Shown piece by piece: positions 24,753 to 34,731 of a stretch of DNA of 36,894 nt; the stretch's first letter is position 1; the number at the start of each line of letters is the position of its first letter. A program made the translations under genes and the position numbers. The notes beneath the pieces were generated by a model. That model searched no databases and had not been told where the DNA came from. It saw only the letters and a program-made list of their open reading frames with translations. The stretch is from Candidatus Sericytochromatia bacterium (GTDB taxonomy: Bacteria > Cyanobacteriota > Sericytochromatia > UBA7694 > JACMQJ01), in the NCBI GenBank assembly GCA_026004035.1, contig BPII01000025.1, positions 1 through 36,894 of the forward strand. The letters run 5' to 3'.

Positions 24753-26582
24753 TTAACACACTAATTTTAATTTTTTTTCATATTGTTTTCTTTCATTTTC
24801 GTCTAATATCTTTTTTCTTAACCTAATACTTTTAGGTGTTATCTCTACTAATTCATCATTATTTATCCATTCTAAAGCTTCTTCCAAAGAAAGTATTCTC
24901 GGTGGTTTTATTTTTATGTTTTCATCAGCACCAGCTGCTCTTATATTTGTCAATTTCTTTGTTTTTGTAATATTAACTGTTAAATCAGTATCTTTATTAT
25001 GCTCTCCTATTATCATTCCGGGATAAACATTTGTTCCAGCACTGACAAAAAATATTCCTCTATCATCAAGATTATCAAGAGAATAATTTGTTACAACTCC
25101 ATTTTCAATTGAAATAATAGCTCCGTTCTTTCTTCTTTTTATTTCTCCTTTGAATTCTGTATATCCTATTAAAACATGGCTTATTATTCCTTCTCCTCTT
25201 GTATCTGTTTTAAACTCACTAGAATAACCTATAAGACCTCTTGTTGGAATATGAAAAGTTAGTCTTGTAAGAGTGTCAGAAATATTTTCCATATTTTGCA
25301 TTTCTGCTTTTCTATTTCCTAGTTTTTCAATAACTACTCCTACATATTCTTGAGGAACATCACAAACTACTTCTTCTAGAGGTTCCATTATAATACCATT
25401 TTCATTTTTATAAATAACTTCAGGACTTGATACTGCAAATTCATATCCTTCTCTTCTCATAGTTTCCATTAATATTGACAAATGTAACTCTCCTCTTCCA
25501 GAAACTTTAAAAACTTCTGTTGATTCTGTATCTTCAACTTTTAAAGCTAAATTAGAAAGTAATTCTTTATATAACCTATCTCTTAGATGTCTTGAAGTTA
25601 CATATTTTCCTTCTTTTCCTGCAAAAGGAGACGTATTAACCATAAAATTAACACTTATTGTTGGTTCATCTACCTTTATATAAGGTAATGCTTCTGGAAA
25701 TTCTGGATCTGCTATAGTATCACCTATATTCACATCATCTATACCACAAATAGCTACTATATCACCAGCATAAGCATTTTCTATTTCTACTCTATTTAAA
25801 TTTGAAAAACCAAATAACTTTTGAACTTTAAATTTTTTTATAATATCTCCTTTTTGAACTAAAGATAAATTTTCATTACTTGAAACTCTACCTTTAAAAA
25901 TTTTACCTATAGCAATTCTTCCTAAATAATCATTATAGTCTATTGAGCTTACAAGCATTTGAAATGGTAAATTTTCATCTACTATAGGTGCTGGTATTTC
26001 TTTTATAACCTTATCTAATAAAGGATATATATTATTGTTTTCTTCATCTAAAGAATTTTTAGCTATTCCTTCTTTACCTGAAGTAAAAACATAAGGAAAG
26101 TCTAATTGTTCTTCATCTGCTCCAATGTCTATAAATAAATCATATATCATGTCTAATACTTCCATTGGACGACATCTTGGTCTATCTATTTTATTTATTA
26201 CAACTAATATTTTTAAATTTTGTTCTAGTGCTTTTCTCAAAACATATTTAGTTTGAGGCATTGGCCCATCAAAAGCATCCACTAATAATAAAGCACCATC
26301 TACCATAGATAAAACTCTCTCAACTTCACCACTAAAGTCAGCATGTCCTGGAGTATCTACTATATTTATTTTTACATCCTTGTAGAAGAAAGAAGCATTT
26401 TTACTAAAAATAGTAATACCTCTTTCTTTTTCTAAGTCATTTGAATCCATTATTTGATTATTTATTTTTTGATTATCTCTAAATACTCCTGTTTGCTTAA
26501 GAATAGCATCTATTATTGTTGTTTTACCATGATCAACATGAGCAATTATAGCAATATTTCTTATATCATTTCTAGCTTTCAT
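24753..26582 (-). CDS. typA: Ribosome-associated GTPase BipA/TypA
   Basis: BipA is an EF-G-like translational GTPase that assists 50S assembly and stress adaptation. The 609-residue protein has G1 [10 protein letters not shown], the switch region [15 protein letters not shown]3 [16 protein letters not shown]4 [10 protein letters not shown] and the SGKEG-type G5. It continues with domain II, the EF-G-like domain III and V ([38 protein letters not shown]) and the BipA-specific C-terminal domain ([40 protein letters not shown]). AGG lies 7 bases before the ATG, a weak Shine-Dalgarno. Confidence 0.96.
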   Translation of the reverse strand: MKARNDIRNIAIIAHVDHGKTTIIDAILKQTGVFRDNQKINNQIMDSNDLEKERGITIFSKNASFFYKDVKINIVDTPGHADFSGEVERVLSMVDGALLLVDAFDGPMPQTKYVLRKALEQNLKILVVINKIDRPRCRPMEVLDMIYDLFIDIGADEEQLDFPYVFTSGKEGIAKNSLDEENNNIYPLLDKVIKEIPAPIVDENLPFQMLVSSIDYNDYLGRIAIGKIFKGRVSSNENLSLVQKGDIIKKFKVQKLFGFSNLNRVEIENAYAGDIVAICGIDDVNIGDTIADPEFPEALPYIKVDEPTISVNFMVNTSPFAGKEGKYVTSRHLRDRLYKELLSNLALKVEDTESTEVFKVSGRGELHLSILMETMRREGYEFAVSSPEVIYKNENGIIMEPLEEVVCDVPQEYVGVVIEKLGNRKAEMQNMENISDTLTRLTFHIPTRGLIGYSSEFKTDTRGEGIISHVLIGYTEFKGEIKRRKNGAIISIENGVVTNYSLDNLDDRGIFFVSAGTNVYPGMIIGEHNKDTDLTVNITKTKKLTNIRAAGADENIKIKPPRILSLEEALEWINNDELVEITPKSIRLRKKILDENERKQYEKKLKLVC

Positions 26583-26974
26583 AATATAACCTACTAATAA
26601 AATTAAGAGTAAATATATTACATAATTTTTTATTAGATTTTTACTTTTTCAATAATTGTTTATATTAACTATTTTTAGTTTTTGAATAAACTTATTGCAC
26701 TAAATATATTTGGTATTCCTTTAATTTTTTAATTAGATTACTTCCTTTAGTAGTATCATATTTTGGATCAATCCAAATTGATTTTGGTAAAAGTGTTCTT
26801 TCTTCTTTATTCTTATCATATAATCTCATTTTTGTAAAAACTTGTACCATTTTTAACTTTCCTTATTTACAATGAGAGTTGTCTTAAATCTTGTGTATGA
26901 AAATCCTAAAAACATTTTATAGACTGATTTCAAATATGTATAAATAAAACTTTCTTGACAACTTTCAAAAAACT
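26583..26974. other. About 390 bases between rpsA and typA without an intact gene
   Basis: It contains a methyltransferase fragment (26692-26850, minus). Upstream of that lie short frames with stops, and AAGGA (26865-26861) sits before the fragment's ATG. No terminator with a clear hairpin was seen behind rpsA. Confidence 0.5.
26692..26850 (-). pseudogene. Fragment resembling a site-specific DNA methyltransferase (Mod-type)
   Basis: This minus-strand frame runs from ATG to TAA (52 residues). Its middle reads RTLLPKSIWIDPKYDTTKGS followed by NLIKKL. This resembles the segment of type II/III adenine methyltransferases (Mod) in which a P-x-S-x-W-x-D pattern precedes a T-T-K-G-x-x-L stretch and then the FxxPKP motif. 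Neither the catalytic DPPY nor the FxGxG motif is present, and the frame turns into a short unrelated tail, so it is a remnant. AAGGA precedes the ATG, so expression of a small peptide cannot be excluded. Confidence 0.45.
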
Positions 26975-28144
26975 TTAATTTGATTTCTCTTCTTGTTGTG
27001 TATTATCTTCAATTTTTTCTTCTTCTTGTAAGTTTTCTACTTTTACTTCTTCTTCCTCTTCATCTGGTACATATTCTTTTAAAGTAAGACTTATTTTTCT
27101 TTCTTCAGGTTCAAATTTTTTAATTGTAGCTTCTACTTCTGTACCTATTGGCATAAGTTTATCTAAATTAGTATTTTCACCATCAGGCATTTCAGCTATT
27201 GGTAATAACGCCTCTATTCCTTCACAAACTTCTATAAAAGCTCCAAAATTAGTTAATTTAGTAACTATTCCTTTTATTTTATCACCTTTATGAAAAGAGT
27301 CTTTTATAGCTTCCCATGGATCTTCTTGCATTCTTTTTAAACTTAAAGAAACTCTATTTAGCTCTCTATCTATTTTGAAAACTTTAACAGTTACTTCTTC
27401 ACCAGCTCTTAATACTTCATTTGGATGAGCTATTCTTTTCCAAGATATTTCAGATATTGGTAATAATCCATCAATTCCTCCAACATCAACAAAAGCTCCA
27501 AATTCTACTAATCTTACTATTTTACCTGTTATGATAGAACCTTCTTCTAATGAAGAAACTACCTCAGCTCTTATAGGACTTTTTTCGTCTTCTAGAGCTT
27601 TTCTATGAGATAAAATTAATTTATTTTTCTTTTGATTTATTTCTATGATTTTTAAAGGTATTTCAGTTCCTTCTAATTCAGAAATATTATCAACATTTAT
27701 ATTTCTTAATTGAGAAGAAGGAACAAAACCTCTTATTTTATGTAATTCTACTAACAAGCCACTTTTAACAGTATCAATAATTTTAGCTTTTACAATTCTA
27801 CCTTGTTCAAAATCTTCTTGAGCTGCTGTCCAACCTTTAGCTTGTTCTACTCTTCTTCTTGATAAAGTAACTTGACCATCTTCGTTTGGTTCTTTTAATA
27901 TGTATAATTCTAATTCTTGGCCCAATTCCAATAAATCTTTCATTGATGCATTTGTATTTGTTAATTCTTTTAAAGGTAAAATACCTTCTGATTTACCGCC
28001 TACATCAACTAATGCTTCATTTTGATCTATCTTTACAACAACACCTTTTACAACTTTACCTTGTTCTAAATTTACAAATGTTGATTCATAGTCTAAGTCA
28101 TTTTGTTGATCAACATCAAACTCTTTTTTCTTTGTAATAGTCAT
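26975..28144 (-). CDS. rpsA: 30S ribosomal protein S1, four S1 domains
   Basis: S1 binds mRNA on the small subunit. The 389-residue protein has four OB-fold S1 repeats: about 28-90 (KGVVVKIDQNEALVDVGGKS), 110-175 (VKAKIIDTVKSGLLVELHKI), 200-270 (GKIVRLVEFGAFVDVGGIDG, with LLPISEISWKRIAHP) and 285-355 (KGIVTKLTNFGAFIEVCEGI). An acidic Glu/Val-rich tail follows. Four repeats with a short acidic tail resemble the shorter S1 forms outside Proteobacteria, which have six. Repeats 3 and 4 are the best conserved. GAGG lies about 10 bases upstream of the ATG. It is divergent from the helicase gene. Confidence 0.92.
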   Translation of the reverse strand: MTITKKKEFDVDQQNDLDYESTFVNLEQGKVVKGVVVKIDQNEALVDVGGKSEGILPLKELTNTNASMKDLLELGQELELYILKEPNEDGQVTLSRRRVEQAKGWTAAQEDFEQGRIVKAKIIDTVKSGLLVELHKIRGFVPSSQLRNINVDNISELEGTEIPLKIIEINQKKNKLILSHRKALEDEKSPIRAEVVSSLEEGSIITGKIVRLVEFGAFVDVGGIDGLLPISEISWKRIAHPNEVLRAGEEVTVKVFKIDRELNRVSLSLKRMQEDPWEAIKDSFHKGDKIKGIVTKLTNFGAFIEVCEGIEALLPIAEMPDGENTNLDKLMPIGTEVEATIKKFEPEERKISLTLKEYVPDEEEEEVKVENLQEEEKIEDNTQQEEKSN

Positions 28145-28328
28145 CTTCTAAAATACCTCGTCTAAGTTTTTAAAATTAACAAAAATAATAATAAGCAAAA
28201 ATAATATCAAAATTTATATGTAAATGTGAAGTGTTAATATATATTATTTAACAAAAAAATTTAATATATTATTGTAATTATAGTATTTTTATAATAAAAT
28301 TTGTTTAAATCTTAAAAAGGAAAGTTAT

Positions 28329-30458
28329 TTGGTTGTAAGTGAAGAATTAAATAATCAACAATTAGAAGCTGTAAATCATATAAATGGTCCATTACTCATT
28401 TTAGCTGGTGCTGGTAGTGGTAAAACTAGAGTATTAACATACAGAACTCAAAAACTTATAGAATTAGGTATAAAACCATATAATATTTTACTTCTTACAT
28501 TTACAAATAAAGCTGCAAACGAAATGAAAGAAAGAATAAATAATCAAATTGGATTAGATAAATCTAGTGGTTTATGGTCAGGAACATTTCATTCAGTATG
28601 TATAAGAATACTTCGTAATATTATGGGTAATAATTTTGTTGTTTATGATACAGAAGACCAATTAAAGTTAATAAAAGATATAATAAAGAAAAGAAATATT
28701 GATAATGAAAGATTTACACCAAGTAAAGTTCTTACTGCTATATCAAAAGCTAAAAACAATTTAATAAAAGCTGAAGAATATAATTATTATTATAATGATT
28801 ATTTTCATTCAAAAATTTCTGATTTATATTTAGAATATCAAGAAGAATTGAAAAAAAATAATGCTTTAGATTTTGACGATATTTTATTAAAAACTATAGA
28901 TTTTTTTAATGATAATCCAGACATATTAAATTACTATCAAAATAAATTTAATTATATTATGGTTGATGAATATCAAGATACAAATAAGGCTCAATATATA
29001 CTTATAAAACAATTATCTGATTTACATAAAAATATTTGTGTTGTTGGTGATATAGACCAAAGTATATATTCTTTTAGAAATGCTGATTTTAGAATAATAC
29101 TTAATTTTCAAAAAGATTTTGAAAATGCTAAATTGATAAGACTTGAAAAAAATTATCGTTCTACAAAGAATATCGTAGAAGCTTCTAATATTCTTATAAG
29201 AAATAATACCCAAAGGTTTGAAAAAGTTTTATATACTGATAATCCTGATGGTGAAAAAATTTTTATATATCAAGCATTTTCAGAGCAAGAAGAAGTAAGA
29301 TTTATTACAAAACAAATTCATAATTTAATCAATACAAAAGGATACAAATATAAAGATTTTGTTATTCTTTACAGAACTAATTATCAATCAAGAATTTTTG
29401 AAGAACACTTTATTTCAAATAATATACCGCATCAAATAATAGGAGGATTTAAATTTTTTGAAAGAAAAGAAGTAAAAGATATAATAAGTTATTTAAAAGT
29501 AATTTTTAATCCAAATGATAGTGTTAGTTTAGAAAGAATAATAAATGTTCCTAAAAGAGGTATAGGAAATACAACAATATCAAAATTCCTAGATTTAAAA
29601 GAAAAGTATAATTTAACTCTATGGCAAGTTTTTAATTTAAATGAAATAGTGGATATAGTAGGAAAAAGTAAAGAAAAAATTATAAAAAATTTTATAAATT
29701 TTATAAAAAATCTTATAAATGAAAGTAAAGATAAACCAACGTCATACTTAATAAAGTTAATAATAGAAGAAAGCGGTATATTAGAAGAGATAAGAAATGA
29801 AGATAAAAAAGAAAATAAAGATACTAGTAGAGAAGAAAATATATATCAATTAATAAACTCTGCAAAGGAATTTGAATTACAATCAGAAGATTATTCTTTA
29901 GGTGCTTATCTTAGCTATATATCATTGATTACAGATTTAGATAGTTTAAATAAAAATAATGAGTCTATAAAACTTATGACAATACATAATTCAAAAGGGT
30001 TAGAATTTCCTGTGGTTTTTATTTCAGGATTAGCTGAAGGAATATTTCCTCATTATCTTTCTGAAACAGAAGAAGAATTAGAAGAAGAAAGAAGATTAAT
30101 GTATGTAGCTATGACTAGAGCAAAGGAATATCTTTTTATTACTTTTAGTGAAAATGTATTTAGAAATTACTACCAAAATGAACAAGAACCTTCAAGATTT
30201 ATATATGAAATCCCATTAAATTTTGTAAATACAAATATGAAAATTAAAAAAACTTTTTATAACGAAAAGTTAAATTCTTACAAAAGAAATAAAGATTATT
30301 ATCAAGGTCAAAAAATAAGCACAGAAAAATTTGGAATAGGTATAATAAAAAGAATTATACAAGATAACAATAAAAAGTTACTAATGATAAACTTTGAAAG
30401 TAGAAATGGTCTTACTATTATAGATCCAAGTTTAACAGAAGTTGATATTATTGAATAA
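28329..30458 (+). CDS. UvrD/PcrA-family superfamily 1 DNA helicase
   Basis: This 3'-5' helicase class acts in nucleotide excision and mismatch repair and in removal of RecA. All SF1A motifs are present in 709 residues: Q-motif LNNQQLEAVNHINGPLLI, I AGAGSGKTR, Ia LTFTNKAANEMKERI, II MVDEYQDTNKAQ, III VGDIDQSIYSFRNAD, IV LEKNYRSTKNI, V MTIHNSKGLEFPVVFISGLA with GIFPH, and VI EERRLMYVAMTRAKEYLF. The C-terminal tail (FGIGIIKRII...LLMINFESRNGL) is the Tudor-like module of PcrA/UvrD that contacts RNA polymerase. The start is TTG 28329, with AAGGA 7 bases upstream (28317-28321). It converges on the capD-like gene. Confidence 0.93.
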   Translation: MVVSEELNNQQLEAVNHINGPLLILAGAGSGKTRVLTYRTQKLIELGIKPYNILLLTFTNKAANEMKERINNQIGLDKSSGLWSGTFHSVCIRILRNIMGNNFVVYDTEDQLKLIKDIIKKRNIDNERFTPSKVLTAISKAKNNLIKAEEYNYYYNDYFHSKISDLYLEYQEELKKNNALDFDDILLKTIDFFNDNPDILNYYQNKFNYIMVDEYQDTNKAQYILIKQLSDLHKNICVVGDIDQSIYSFRNADFRIILNFQKDFENAKLIRLEKNYRSTKNIVEASNILIRNNTQRFEKVLYTDNPDGEKIFIYQAFSEQEEVRFITKQIHNLINTKGYKYKDFVILYRTNYQSRIFEEHFISNNIPHQIIGGFKFFERKEVKDIISYLKVIFNPNDSVSLERIINVPKRGIGNTTISKFLDLKEKYNLTLWQVFNLNEIVDIVGKSKEKIIKNFINFIKNLINESKDKPTSYLIKLIIEESGILEEIRNEDKKENKDTSREENIYQLINSAKEFELQSEDYSLGAYLSYISLITDLDSLNKNNESIKLMTIHNSKGLEFPVVFISGLAEGIFPHYLSETEEELEEERRLMYVAMTRAKEYLFITFSENVFRNYYQNEQEPSRFIYEIPLNFVNTNMKIKKTFYNEKLNSYKRNKDYYQGQKISTEKFGIGIIKRIIQDNNKKLLMINFESRNGLTIIDPSLTEVDIIE

Positions 30459-30562
30459 TACACTTCCTAAACTAGTAGTGGTTTTCTAATTATTTGATAA
30501 ATTTAATATTTAGATTTTAAATAATTTTTTTTATTAGACATCTTATACTATAAAATTAAATT

Positions 30563-30605
30563 AAAAAGTAAATATATAGATAAATCAAAAAGTAAATATA
30601 TAGAT
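30563..30605. repeat. Tandem duplication of a 24-bp unit
   Basis: AAAAAGTAAATATATAGAT occurs at 30563-30581 and again at 30587-30605, separated by AAATC, i.e. two copies of a 24-base period. It directly adjoins the left truncation point of repeat copy C. Confidence 0.8.
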
Positions 30606-30713
30606 TTAAAGTATTTTCTAATATAAATCTTTAAAATGCTTACTATTAAATGATTTTGATCTTATCAAAAAAAAAAAAAAAAAAAAAAAAAAAATAACAT
30701 TAGCTTAGTGCTA
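30606..30713 (+). repeat. Interspersed repeat, copy C (left-truncated, with A28 expansion)
   Basis: This copy matches the right-hand part of copies A and B (TAATATAAATCTTTAAAATG, CTTACTATTAA, CTTATC, TAACATTAG, TAGTGC). The six-A run after CTTATC in copies A and B is 28 A long here (30667-30694). The left 45 bases or so of the element are missing and replaced by the 24-bp tandem repeat. The right end encodes the last residues and stop of the capD-like gene on the minus strand. Confidence 0.78.
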
Positions 30714-32511
30714 TTGTTTTAAATATATCATGTAATTTTTCCTTTATAGAAGGATCAAATTTTTTAGCTAATTCTATTATATTATTTATCTCATTAAATA
30801 TTTTTTCATCAAAAAAAGATTCATTTGAAATTAATATTTTATTATGAGCTGTTTTTATAATATTTTCATTTTTTGAAAAAAGTTCCTCATGAATTTTTTC
30901 ACCATTTCTTATTCCAGTAAATACTATTGGTATATCATTTTCATTATAACCTGATAATTTTATTAAATTTTTTGCTAAATCTAATATTTTTATAGGTTTT
31001 CCCATATCTAAAACAAAAATTTCTGAACCTTTACCAATACTTGCTGCTTGAATAATAAGTGATACTGCTTCCGGTATGCTCATAAAATATCTTGTCATAT
31101 CTTTATGGGTAATTGTTATTGGACCTCCATTTTCAATTTGTTTTTTAAATATAGGTATAACACTTCCTCTACTACCTAAAACGTTACCAAATCTAACAGT
31201 TATAAATTCAGTATCAGAAATACTATCATAATATTTGACTATTATTTCAGCCATTCTTTTTGTCATTCCCATAACACTAGTAGGATTAACAGCTTTATCA
31301 GTTGATATATTTATAAATTTAGAAACTTTATATTTATCAGAAACTTGAGCTAATATTAATGTTCCCATTGTATTATTTAAGACAGCTTCAAAAATATTTT
31401 CTTCCATTAATGGTAGATGTTTGTGTGCTGCTGTATGAAAAATAATTTCAGGTTTTTCATTTTTTATAACATTTTCAATAGAAAAATAATCTTTTATATC
31501 ACATATGATACTTTTATAATTCAAATTAGGAAATCTAGATTTTAATTCATTAGAAATATTAAATATGCTATTTTCACCATGACCTAGTAATAATATTTTA
31601 CCTGGATTAAATTTTGACAGTTGTAAAGATAATTCAGAACCTATTGAACCACCAGCACCAGTAATAAGTATAGTCTTTGAAGAAATAAATTTCTCAATCT
31701 CTGATATATCTATTTTAACTTCTTCTCTTCCTAATAAATCCTCTATTCTAACTTCTCTTATATTTTTTTTTGATATTTTTTCATTAATAGATGGAATAAT
31801 ATTAACTTTAACTTTAACTTTATTACATATATCAACAATCTCTTTGATAGTTTCTGAATTAGCTGTAGGTATGCATATTATAATCATATCTATTTCTAAC
31901 TCTTTTACTAAAGTTGGAATAAGACTTCTATCTCCAAAAACTCTCAAACCATTTATTACTGCTCTTCTTTTTTTTATATCATCATCTATAAATCCTATTG
32001 GCATGTAAATATTGTCAGGTGAAGTAATCATTTCATTTACTAGTATTTGACCTGCTGTTCCAGCACCATATATAAGAACCCTCTGTTTTGCATTTTTTGA
32101 AGTATTTACTATAAAATGAGAAAATCTTTTACTACTTCTTACTGAAAGAAAAGCAATAAGCATTAAAGACCATTCTATTATAAATATAGAACGAGGAAAA
32201 CCATAATTACCTGTAAGATATACTATAAAAGCAAATACAATAGAACCTACAGAAGTAGAATAAAATATTGAAATCATTTCCTTCATTCCAAAGTACTTCC
32301 ATAGATGTTGATAAATACCAAAAATATAATTTACAAATATTCTTAAAGGTGGAACTATTGGAAGAAAGAACCAGAAATGTTTTATATGTTCTTGAGGTAT
32401 ATTACCTTCAAATCTTGTAATGAAAACAAATATATAAACAGTTACTATGAGTATTAAGTCAATAAATACTTGTCCAATTCTAAATAATGGTATTATATTT
32501 TTCAAAATCAT
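30700..32511 (-). CDS. Membrane-anchored nucleoside-diphosphate-sugar epimerase/4,6-dehydratase (CapD/PglF type)
   Basis: The 603-residue protein belongs to the CapD/FlaA1/PglF/WbpM group, which converts UDP-GlcNAc-type sugars to 4-keto-6-deoxy forms for surface polysaccharides. Four membrane spans cover about residues 10-120. A first Rossmann-like domain follows (RVLIYGAGTAGQIL, about 145). Then comes the SDR catalytic domain: LITGAGGSIGSELSLQL, CDIKD, HTAAHKHLPLMEENIFEAV, NISTDKAVNPTSVMGMTKR with the Met-x3-Lys variant of the catalytic Tyr-x3-Lys, and FGNVLGSRGSV. The RNase II stop lies 6 bases upstream, so they form an operon. The last few codons (IALS-stop) are inside repeat copy C. The exact sugar product is unknown. 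Confidence 0.9.
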   Translation of the reverse strand: MILKNIIPLFRIGQVFIDLILIVTVYIFVFITRFEGNIPQEHIKHFWFFLPIVPPLRIFVNYIFGIYQHLWKYFGMKEMISIFYSTSVGSIVFAFIVYLTGNYGFPRSIFIIEWSLMLIAFLSVRSSKRFSHFIVNTSKNAKQRVLIYGAGTAGQILVNEMITSPDNIYMPIGFIDDDIKKRRAVINGLRVFGDRSLIPTLVKELEIDMIIICIPTANSETIKEIVDICNKVKVKVNIIPSINEKISKKNIREVRIEDLLGREEVKIDISEIEKFISSKTILITGAGGSIGSELSLQLSKFNPGKILLLGHGENSIFNISNELKSRFPNLNYKSIICDIKDYFSIENVIKNEKPEIIFHTAAHKHLPLMEENIFEAVLNNTMGTLILAQVSDKYKVSKFINISTDKAVNPTSVMGMTKRMAEIIVKYYDSISDTEFITVRFGNVLGSRGSVIPIFKKQIENGGPITITHKDMTRYFMSIPEAVSLIIQAASIGKGSEIFVLDMGKPIKILDLAKNLIKLSGYNENDIPIVFTGIRNGEKIHEELFSKNENIIKTAHNKILISNESFFDEKIFNEINNIIELAKKFDPSIKEKLHDIFKTIALS

Positions 32512-32517
32512 TTAAAA

Positions 32518-34631
32518 TTAATAATCTATTAATAATAATTGAGATAATGAATCTCTATCAGCCTTAAAATTATCAATGTATAATCCACCTTTAAAAGGCT
32601 CTGTATCTTTTATAACGACTTCTATTTTAGAACCTATATCATACTTATATCTAATTTCTTTAAAAAGATAAACTTCTGTAAAAAATTCGGTTAAATATAC
32701 TAAATATTTGCTTTCAGATTCATCTAAAACTATTGCTGGAGTTCTGTATCCTATAAAATCTTTTAAGTATTTACATAACCAATATTTATTAGAATACTTT
32801 TGAACTATATTAATATTGCTTAAAATATAATCTACGTAAGTTATTATTTCCTTTAAATCGTCTTCTGTATACAGAATCTTTTTATTTTTTAAGAATTCTT
32901 TAATTTGTCTGTGAATAACTAAATCCATATATCTTCTTATAGGTGAAGTTATTTGAGTATAGGAATCTAAACCCAAACCATAATGAAACTTGCTTATAGT
33001 AGAGACTTCAGATTTTTTTATAAGCTTTCTTTGTTTATATGATAATAATATTGGATCTATATCAGCTGAAAATTCTATAATTTGAGATGGTTCATCTTGG
33101 TATCTATAAATACAAGGTATTTTATTTTTTAAACAAAATTCTGCTACTAAGTTATTAGCTAGAATCATTATTTCAGAAACTATTATGTTACTATTATAAT
33201 CTTTGTATTTACTTATATGTATTTTTTTATTTGAATCTACTTTTATTTTTAATTCCTGTTTATTAAAAATTAATGCTCCTTTGCTTATCCTATTTTGTAT
33301 TAATTTATTTGCTATTTGAAATAAAATTTTCAATTTATTGTGATTATTCTCTAACATTAAATCAGCTTGTTCATAAGTAAGTCTTTTAGAAACTTTTATC
33401 AAAGATTCAACTATACTAAAATCTAAAATATCAAAATTTTTAGATAAATTTACTAATATACTTAAAGCTAACCTTTCTTGATTTTCAACTAAACTACAAA
33501 TATCTTCTGACAATTGCTTTGGTAACATCTCTATTACTCTATCAGGTAGATATATACTAGATGCTCTATTTTTAGCTTCTTTATCTAAAAAAGTATTTTG
33601 CAATACAAAATGAGAAGGATCAGCAATATGAATACCTAATTGATAACCATTATCAGTCTCTAGTAAAGATATTCCATCATCTATATCTTTTGTTGTTTCA
33701 TCATCAATAGTTATTATTTCTAAATGTCTTAAATCTTCTCTATTATCAATATTCGATATTAAATTAATATTTATGTCTGATAAAACTTTATTACTAAATT
33801 CAGTTGGAATATTGAACTCATGTAGTTTTATATTTTCATCTTCATCAAAATATTTTATTTTTATAAGAAAATCAAGAACTATATCTTCCAATGGTGCATT
33901 AATATTAAGATTAGAAATAATATTTAATCCTTCTGAGTACTTTTCAGATTTATTTCCTAAAATAGCAATATCTTTAAATATTTCTATAAACTTATCTATA
34001 TTATCAGGCTTATCTACATTATTTTCATTTTTTATAACTGAATAAAACCATTTAGAAAAAATTTCTCTTTGTTTTTCTTTTTCTTCCTCTATCTTTTTTT
34101 GTAATAATATTTGCTCTACAATTTTTTGACTTTTAGGTATAAATGTTATATCTGTTTTAAAATCAAAATATATACTATCTTCTATCAAGGATCTTATCAT
34201 TCCAGCTTTATCTACATCAGAATAATTTTGTCCGAAATATAACTCACAAATTTCTTCTAAAGTAAATGATTTTTCTTCATCTTTAAGAATTTCCCATAAA
34301 TCCGAAAGCGATATATTATTAGAAGATTTATCAAAATTATTTGATATTGTTGCTAACTCTTGAACTAATTCAGGTCTATTTTTAGATATATCTAAAACAA
34401 TATTAGTTTTATTTATTATTTTATTAATAGGCAAATTAAACTCTTTATTGCTTTGATTTATAACTCTAAGACTTTTTGTTTTTGAATCATATTTTAAGCA
34501 TAATAAAGTTATAACTTTTTTTTTTCTTTAAATTCTATAATACTTCCTTCTCTTATTGAAAAAATACTTGATTTTTCTTGAGGTGAAAGTATATCAGTAA
34601 CTTTATTTTTAGAATAATTTTCATTAGACAT
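32518..34631 (-). CDS. Cyanobacterial-type RNase II (RNB exoribonuclease), frame interrupted at an A10 tract
   Basis: RNB enzymes degrade RNA processively from the 3' end. The long frame (32518-34434) has the catalytic motif TIDDETTKDIDDGISLLE, then IHIADPSHFV, LPDRVIEMLP, PCIYRYQDEP, YTQITSPIRRYMDLVIHRQI and a C-terminal S1-like part. Its first codon is only a TTG in mid-domain. Upstream, ATG 34631 (AAGGA just before it) opens 40 codons: MSNENYSKNKVTDILSPQEK, then SSIFSIREGSIIEFKEKKKL and TAA. A -1 shift at the A10 tract (34516-34525) joins EFKEKK to VITLLCLKYDSKTKSLRV, then INQSNKEFNLP, restoring the usual N-terminal domain (about 704 residues in all). The tract followed by G contains A AAA AAG in the correct frame. 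Confidence 0.85.
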
Positions 34632-34731
34632 AAATCCTTCTTTCTATTTAAAATTAAAGTTTAAAAGAGTTCAATTGTTTATAACACAAATTTTATTTTA
34701 TCACATTTTCAAAATAAATTTTAGTAATAAA

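Noticed and set aside
34432..34434. TTG 34434 as the true start of RNase II
   Set aside because: It falls in the middle of a domain whose first half is encoded directly upstream in the other frame with ATG and Shine-Dalgarno.
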